Part shown: in pieces, positions 1 to 6,087 of the stretch | Layout of the letters: every line of letters begins with the position of its first letter | Position numbering within the stretch: position 1 is the stretch's first letter | Position numbers and translations under genes: made by a program | Assembly: GCA_015061765.1 (NCBI GenBank) | Contig: SUVZ01000245.1 | Coordinates: 1 to 6,087, forward strand | Direction: 5' to 3' | Source of the DNA: Lentisphaerota bacterium | GTDB lineage: Bacteria > Verrucomicrobiota > Kiritimatiellia > RFP12 > UBA1067 | Length of the DNA stretch: 6,087 nucleotides | Notes under the pieces: generated by a model | What the model was told of the DNA's origin: nothing | The model's database searches: none | Seen by the model: the letters and a program-made list of their open reading frames with translations, nothing else

Positions 1-879
1 CGTCGTGGCGTTGAACTGGTTCGTCTTGCCCGCCATCTGCGCAAGACGTGGAACATCCGCATCCGTCGCCAACGACGGCATCACCTTGATCTCAAGCGTC
101 TTGAGGTATTCCGCCTTCGAGAACGAGGTTTCCATTCCCTGCGGCGGCAGAATGACGGCAGGTCTCCGCGCGCGCAGAATGTCCTCCTGAGTTCTGCCGG
201 CATCGGAGAAATATGTGGAGCCGAGACTTTCGGCCAGACCATCCATCCCGGATGCAATCCACGGATCAATATCATCAATCGTCATGACGGACGGAAGATG
301 CGCCTTCATCTGCCCTCGCTCATGGGGGTTGTCGTCCACAAATACGAAGCTGTCAACGCCGACATTGAGCGATTTCGCCGCCGCAAGAAGGTTTCCGGCC
401 TTCGGATCCCAGTTTACTCCGACGAATGCGAAGTCTGAAAGGTCCAGCGGCATATCCGAACGGATGAACGCCTTTTCGACCGGCGACTTGCCGCCGCACG
501 GAGGATCGTTTTTGCTCAACAATGCAAGCATCACGCCCTTCGAGCGGAGCGATTTCAATCCCTGCTGAAAGCCCACGTACGGAACAACCGCATCCGTTCC
601 GTCCTCACTGACGATTCCCTTCCACAGCGTATTGTCCGCATCGACCGCAAGCACCTTCGCAGGACGGCAAGGAATGCGGAAATAGAAATCCCGAAACGTC
701 TTGAGATTCTCGACATCCTCCATCGGGATTCTTGCGCCCCAACGCGCCTCCAGCTCCATCACAAGGTTGAAGTGGCGGATGGAGTCCCATTCGCCGCATT
801 CGGGGTTGAGCCCAAGTGCATCAAGCGTTTCGCGGAACTCCCTCTCCGAAACGGCCGCCATCTGCTTCACTTTATTCAT
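1..879 (-). CDS. FkbH-like HAD-IIIC protein with N-terminal acyl-carrier-protein-like domain (3' end beyond window)
   Basis: The frame stays open from ATG 879-877 to the window edge, giving 293 residues without a stop. Residues about 10-67 resemble an acyl carrier protein: W31-D32-S33-I34 matches the DSL phosphopantetheine site, followed by LVMELEARWG and IPMEDVENL. Residues from about 74 form an FkbH/HAD-IIIC domain: VDADNTLW (nucleophile D80, acid D82), LLSKND (S122, K123), NWDPK (K160) and FVDDNP (D182, D183). KTNQFNATT at the visible end matches the FkbH family's conserved TNQFN stretch, so the C-terminal, GNAT-like portion is cut off. Characterised FkbH enzymes take a glyceryl unit from 1,3-bisphosphoglycerate, dephosphorylate it and load it on an ACP, for polyketide extender units or tetronates; related proteins occur in surface-glycan clusters. 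A cysteine has been implicated in the transfer; C28, C71 and C128 are visible and I cannot say which would serve. The protein looks cytosolic, with no signal peptide. An in-frame TGA at 900-898 rules out a longer ATG start; M7 (861) is an alternative start. The exact substrate is inferred, not shown. Confidence 0.88.
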   Translation of the reverse strand, partial: MNKVKQMAAVSEREFRETLDALGLNPECGEWDSIRHFNLVMELEARWGARIPMEDVENLKTFRDFYFRIPCRPAKVLAVDADNTLWKGIVSEDGTDAVVPYVGFQQGLKSLRSKGVMLALLSKNDPPCGGKSPVEKAFIRSDMPLDLSDFAFVGVNWDPKAGNLLAAAKSLNVGVDSFVFVDDNPHERGQMKAHLPSVMTIDDIDPWIASGMDGLAESLGSTYFSDAGRTQEDILRARRPAVILPPQGMETSFSKAEYLKTLEIKVMPSLATDADVPRLAQMAGKTNQFNATT

Positions 880-898
880 GTCTCCGATTATAGCACAT
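872..898 (-). CDS. Possible 8-codon leader peptide overlapping the FkbH-like start
   Basis: The frame encodes MCYNRRHE and stops at TAA 874-872, in a different reading frame from the FkbH-like gene. The downstream ATG (879-877) lies inside it, five bases before the leader stop codon begins. With a GGAGG five bases upstream, ribosomes could translate the leader on a read-through transcript from dnaG and re-initiate on the FkbH-like gene, explaining its lack of a well-spaced Shine-Dalgarno. The peptide shows no run of one amino acid typical of attenuators. So short a frame may be chance. Confidence 0.25.
   Translation of the reverse strand: MCYNRRHE
887..895 (-). promoter_or_regulatory. Possible extended -10 promoter for the FkbH-like gene
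   Basis: The minus strand reads TGCTATAAT, a perfect TATAAT hexamer preceded by the TGN extension. No convincing -35 hexamer sits 16-18 bases upstream, which extended -10 promoters can do without. The hexamer ends seven bases before the ATG, so transcription would begin at or next to the start codon and give a leaderless or nearly leaderless mRNA. A match of this quality could still be chance, and the primary sigma factor preference of the host is unknown. Confidence 0.4.
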
Positions 899-903
899 CA
901 GCC

Positions 904-908
904 CCTCC
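904..908 (-). promoter_or_regulatory. Strong Shine-Dalgarno-like site ahead of a short leader frame
   Basis: GGAGG on the minus strand lies five bases (GGCTG) before an ATG at 898-896. It is 24 bases from the FkbH-like ATG, too far to serve that start directly. The only such motif closer to that ATG is GGAG at 885-882, just two bases away and poorly placed. The site therefore fits the leader frame best. Confidence 0.4.
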
Positions 909-955
909 GCGCACAGCGACCAATAGGGGAAGGATTCAAACATCCGATACCTATA

Positions 956-2932
956 TCAATCAGCAAGGACATCGACGCGCATTTCCTGGCATGCAACCCG
1001 CCACGGCTTTGTCTTGAACTTCCGCGAAAGCATCGAAAGTCTGCTGCGGCGGCGCATCAGTTCGGCATCCCCTTCCGTCGGCAGCGATCTGAGACGGCGG
1101 CAGACCGCATCAAACCAAAGTCGCCCAAGGGTCTTTCTCAGGTTCTCGGCCGGCTCAAGTTCGGAGAAAGCTGCACGGTTCTGCGACAGGAATATCTCCT
1201 CCAACACCCCAAACTCCGCCTCAGGGATTTCGTTCCTGAGATTCAGGATGGAGTCAACCTCGCCGCGAGTCTCCCGGACATATGCCCGCACGAATGTGCC
1301 GGTGATGTAATGCGCGAAAAGGGCGTCCGGTGCATAGCTCTCAAGCATATCGGCGATCTGGGCGTTACCCCCCAGTCCGTACAGAAACTCCATCAGTACC
1401 ATCTCTGAATCCGGCGGCGGATTGTTCTCCGGCGCAGCGGCATCCTCCGATGGAACCGACTCCCGGCACTCATCCACGATTGGCGGAATGCGCTCCTGCT
1501 CAGATGCGGCAGACGCTCCTGCTCTCTGCATTTCGGACACTGGACGCATCGTCTCGGACGGCTTTGGTCTGGTCCATTCCTTCTTTGCCGCCGATACAAA
1601 TTTCGGCCTCTCCTCGCTCAGCCTTGCGAGATCCTCCTCGAGAGCCGAGACAGGTATGTTCAGCAGGGTCGCCGCCTCCTGCATGAGTCCGGCACGCATG
1701 ACGGCGCCGGGGCACTTCCTGACAAGCTCCAGAACGGCGCGCCCGGTACGCGCAATTGCATCGTACGAATCGGGATTCGATTCCTTTGCACGGGCCACAC
1801 TCACCTGAAACGCAACTATCGACACTGCATTGTCCAGGCATGCCTTGAACGCATCGACACCCTTGGAACGGAGCATCGAATCCGGATCCTCACCGGCGGG
1901 AAGCTGCGCGACACGCACAGTCATGCCGACCGACAGCATCTCGCCTGCGGTGGAGACGGTCGCCTTCTGTCCGGCGGCATCTCCATCAAAGACCAAAACG
2001 GCGGCATCGGCGACCTTCTTCAATATCTGCACGTGCTCATCGGTAAAAGCAGTTCCCTGCGACGCGACAGCCGTATCGAACCCGCATGCGTGACACCGCA
2101 CGACGTCAATCTGCCCTTCGCAGACAATCGCCTCCCGCACGGGCTTTGCGTTCGCAATCTTTCCGGCGGCAAGGTCAAAGGCGTAAAGCACATTCGATTT
2201 CTTGAAGATTGGCGTGGCAGGGGAATTCACATACTTCCCTCCGCGCATCTTGGCCTTGTCCGTCTCAAGCGTTCTGCCGGAAAAGGCAATCACGCGTCCC
2301 TGCCGGTCGCGGATCGAGAACATCAGCCTTCCGGCAAAAGGAGAATACCAGCTTCCGTCCCGATACAGCGGCGGCTTCAGCACACCTGCGGCCTCAAGCT
2401 CATCCGCCGTGAAACCATGCTTCTTCGCCCAGGTGAGCATCGCATCTGCGCTCTGCGGCGCATAGCCTATCTGAAACTTCTCTGCGACCTCATCCGAAAG
2501 ATCCCGGGACGAAAGATATCCGCGAGCGAGCGCAGCCTCCTTCGCATCCTTGAGACATCGGCGGTAGAATGCGGCAAGCTCCGCATGAAGGACGAAGAGA
2601 CGTTTCCGGACAGCGGCTTCCGGATCTTCCTTCGCCTCAAACTCAAGTCCGCAGGCGGAGGCCAGTTTCTGCGCCGCCTCCATGAAGCTCAAACCTTCAT
2701 ACTTCATCACGAACTTGATGACGTCGCCGGATTCGCCACATCCGAAGCAATGGTAAAACCCCTTTGCGGGCTGAATGTGGAAACTCGGGGTCTTTTCATG
2801 ATGAAACGGGCAGCAGGCCTTGTAAGACCCACCTACCCGTTTAACCTGTATCCCGTAGCCCGCTATCAGATCGGAGAGATCCGTGCGGGTCTTTATCTCA
2901 TCAATGATGGATTCCGGGATTCCGAAGGCCAT
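956..2932 (-). CDS. dnaG: DNA primase DnaG
   Basis: Complete 658-residue primase, which makes the short RNA primers for the lagging strand and for restart at the replication fork, working with the replicative helicase DnaB. The N-terminal zinc-binding domain shows C41-x2-H44 and C62-x2-C65, in the wording ACCPFHHEKTPSF and FYHCFGCGESGD. The polymerase core follows with GRVIAFSGR and KYVNSPATPIF (about 212-243). The toprim domain has E272 in CEGQID and the metal-binding D316 and D318 in VFDGDAAG. The family more often reads EGYMD at the first toprim motif. Residues about 441-508 are a Pro/Ser/Glu-rich linker of low complexity, and 510-658 a helical C-terminal domain expected to bind DnaB, which I recognise only by position. 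E. coli DnaG is 581 residues, so the extra length lies mainly in the linker and C-terminal part. The ATG at 2932 is supported by a GGAGG six bases upstream and by the standard N-terminus (IPESIIDEIK). It lies 18 bases after rpoC, probably in the same transcript. Confidence 0.97.
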   Translation of the reverse strand: MAFGIPESIIDEIKTRTDLSDLIAGYGIQVKRVGGSYKACCPFHHEKTPSFHIQPAKGFYHCFGCGESGDVIKFVMKYEGLSFMEAAQKLASACGLEFEAKEDPEAAVRKRLFVLHAELAAFYRRCLKDAKEAALARGYLSSRDLSDEVAEKFQIGYAPQSADAMLTWAKKHGFTADELEAAGVLKPPLYRDGSWYSPFAGRLMFSIRDRQGRVIAFSGRTLETDKAKMRGGKYVNSPATPIFKKSNVLYAFDLAAGKIANAKPVREAIVCEGQIDVVRCHACGFDTAVASQGTAFTDEHVQILKKVADAAVLVFDGDAAGQKATVSTAGEMLSVGMTVRVAQLPAGEDPDSMLRSKGVDAFKACLDNAVSIVAFQVSVARAKESNPDSYDAIARTGRAVLELVRKCPGAVMRAGLMQEAATLLNIPVSALEEDLARLSEERPKFVSAAKKEWTRPKPSETMRPVSEMQRAGASAASEQERIPPIVDECRESVPSEDAAAPENNPPPDSEMVLMEFLYGLGGNAQIADMLESYAPDALFAHYITGTFVRAYVRETRGEVDSILNLRNEIPEAEFGVLEEIFLSQNRAAFSELEPAENLRKTLGRLWFDAVCRRLRSLPTEGDAELMRRRSRLSMLSRKFKTKPWRVACQEMRVDVLAD

Positions 2933-2938
2933 TGCTGA

Positions 2939-2943
2939 CCTCC
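2939..2943 (-). promoter_or_regulatory. Shine-Dalgarno site of dnaG
   Basis: The minus strand reads GGAGG followed by a six-base spacer TCAGCA and then the dnaG ATG. It lies within the 18-base gap after the rpoC stop, so dnaG has its own ribosome binding site but no room for a terminator or a separate promoter in the gap. This fixes the dnaG start at 2932. Confidence 0.85.
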
Positions 2944-2950
2944 ACCAACC

Positions 2951-6087
<3,137 letters not shown>

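Larger units (their letters stand above)
880..955 (-). other. Intergenic region between dnaG and the FkbH-like gene
   Basis: This 76-base gap separates the dnaG stop (TGA at 958-956) from the start of the FkbH-like gene. It holds a possible extended -10 promoter element and a short leader frame with its own Shine-Dalgarno, listed separately. A weak CCCCT/AGGGG pairing is present without a U tract, so I do not call a terminator. Read-through from dnaG is therefore possible. Confidence 0.6.

Noticed and set aside
918..923. TTGGTC as a -35 box for the TATAAT at 892-887
   Set aside because: The spacer would be about 25 bases, far beyond the usual 16-18, so it cannot act as the -35 partner.
902..926. 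Possible terminator hairpin after dnaG (CCCCT paired with AGGGG)
   Set aside because: The pairing is only about five bases with a loop near 15 and no U-rich tract follows on the minus strand, so it does not meet the form of an intrinsic terminator.
701..1408. 235-codon plus-strand open frame spanning the FkbH-like start and the end of dnaG
   Set aside because: It crosses two real minus-strand genes and their intergenic region. The product has no family features and no Shine-Dalgarno was convincing.
2033..2938. 301-codon plus-strand open frame opposite dnaG
   Set aside because: It is antisense to the zinc finger and core of DnaG, whose motifs are clear on the minus strand. The product has no recognisable motif.

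Overview
The window carries three genes, all on the minus strand. In transcription order they are the 3' three quarters of rpoC (open at the right edge), a complete dnaG, and the 5' part of a gene for an FkbH-like HAD-family protein (open at the left edge). I see no credible plus-strand gene, tRNA, rRNA, mobile element or CRISPR. The long plus-strand open frames are antisense shadows in GC-rich coding DNA.

The organism is a Gram-negative-type bacterium with fairly high GC. RpoC carries the SI3 insertion inside the trigger loop, which Gram-positive bacteria lack. The DnaG toprim wording (EGQID, SQGTAFT) and the overall RpoC flavour make me favour the PVC group (Verrucomicrobiota, Kiritimatiellota or Lentisphaerota). 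This is a judgement from memory, not a search.

Layout, right to left. 6087-2951: RpoC from just before the active-site region to its stop, ending in a strongly acidic Ala/Glu tail with an 8-residue repeat. 2950-2933: an 18-base gap with a good Shine-Dalgarno for dnaG, so the two genes are probably co-transcribed. 2932-956: DnaG primase with zinc finger, toprim core and a long linker to a divergent C-terminal domain. 955-880: a 76-base gap with an extended -10 box and a tiny leader frame with a strong Shine-Dalgarno. 879-1: an acyl-carrier-protein-like domain followed by an FkbH/HAD-IIIC domain.

RpoC and DnaG are the core transcription and replication-priming enzymes, and their pairing in this order is not the textbook arrangement of either gene. 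The third gene looks like specialised or surface-glycan metabolism, in which a three-carbon glyceryl unit may be loaded on a carrier protein. Its built-in carrier-like domain and odd start-site architecture are the most interesting parts of the window.
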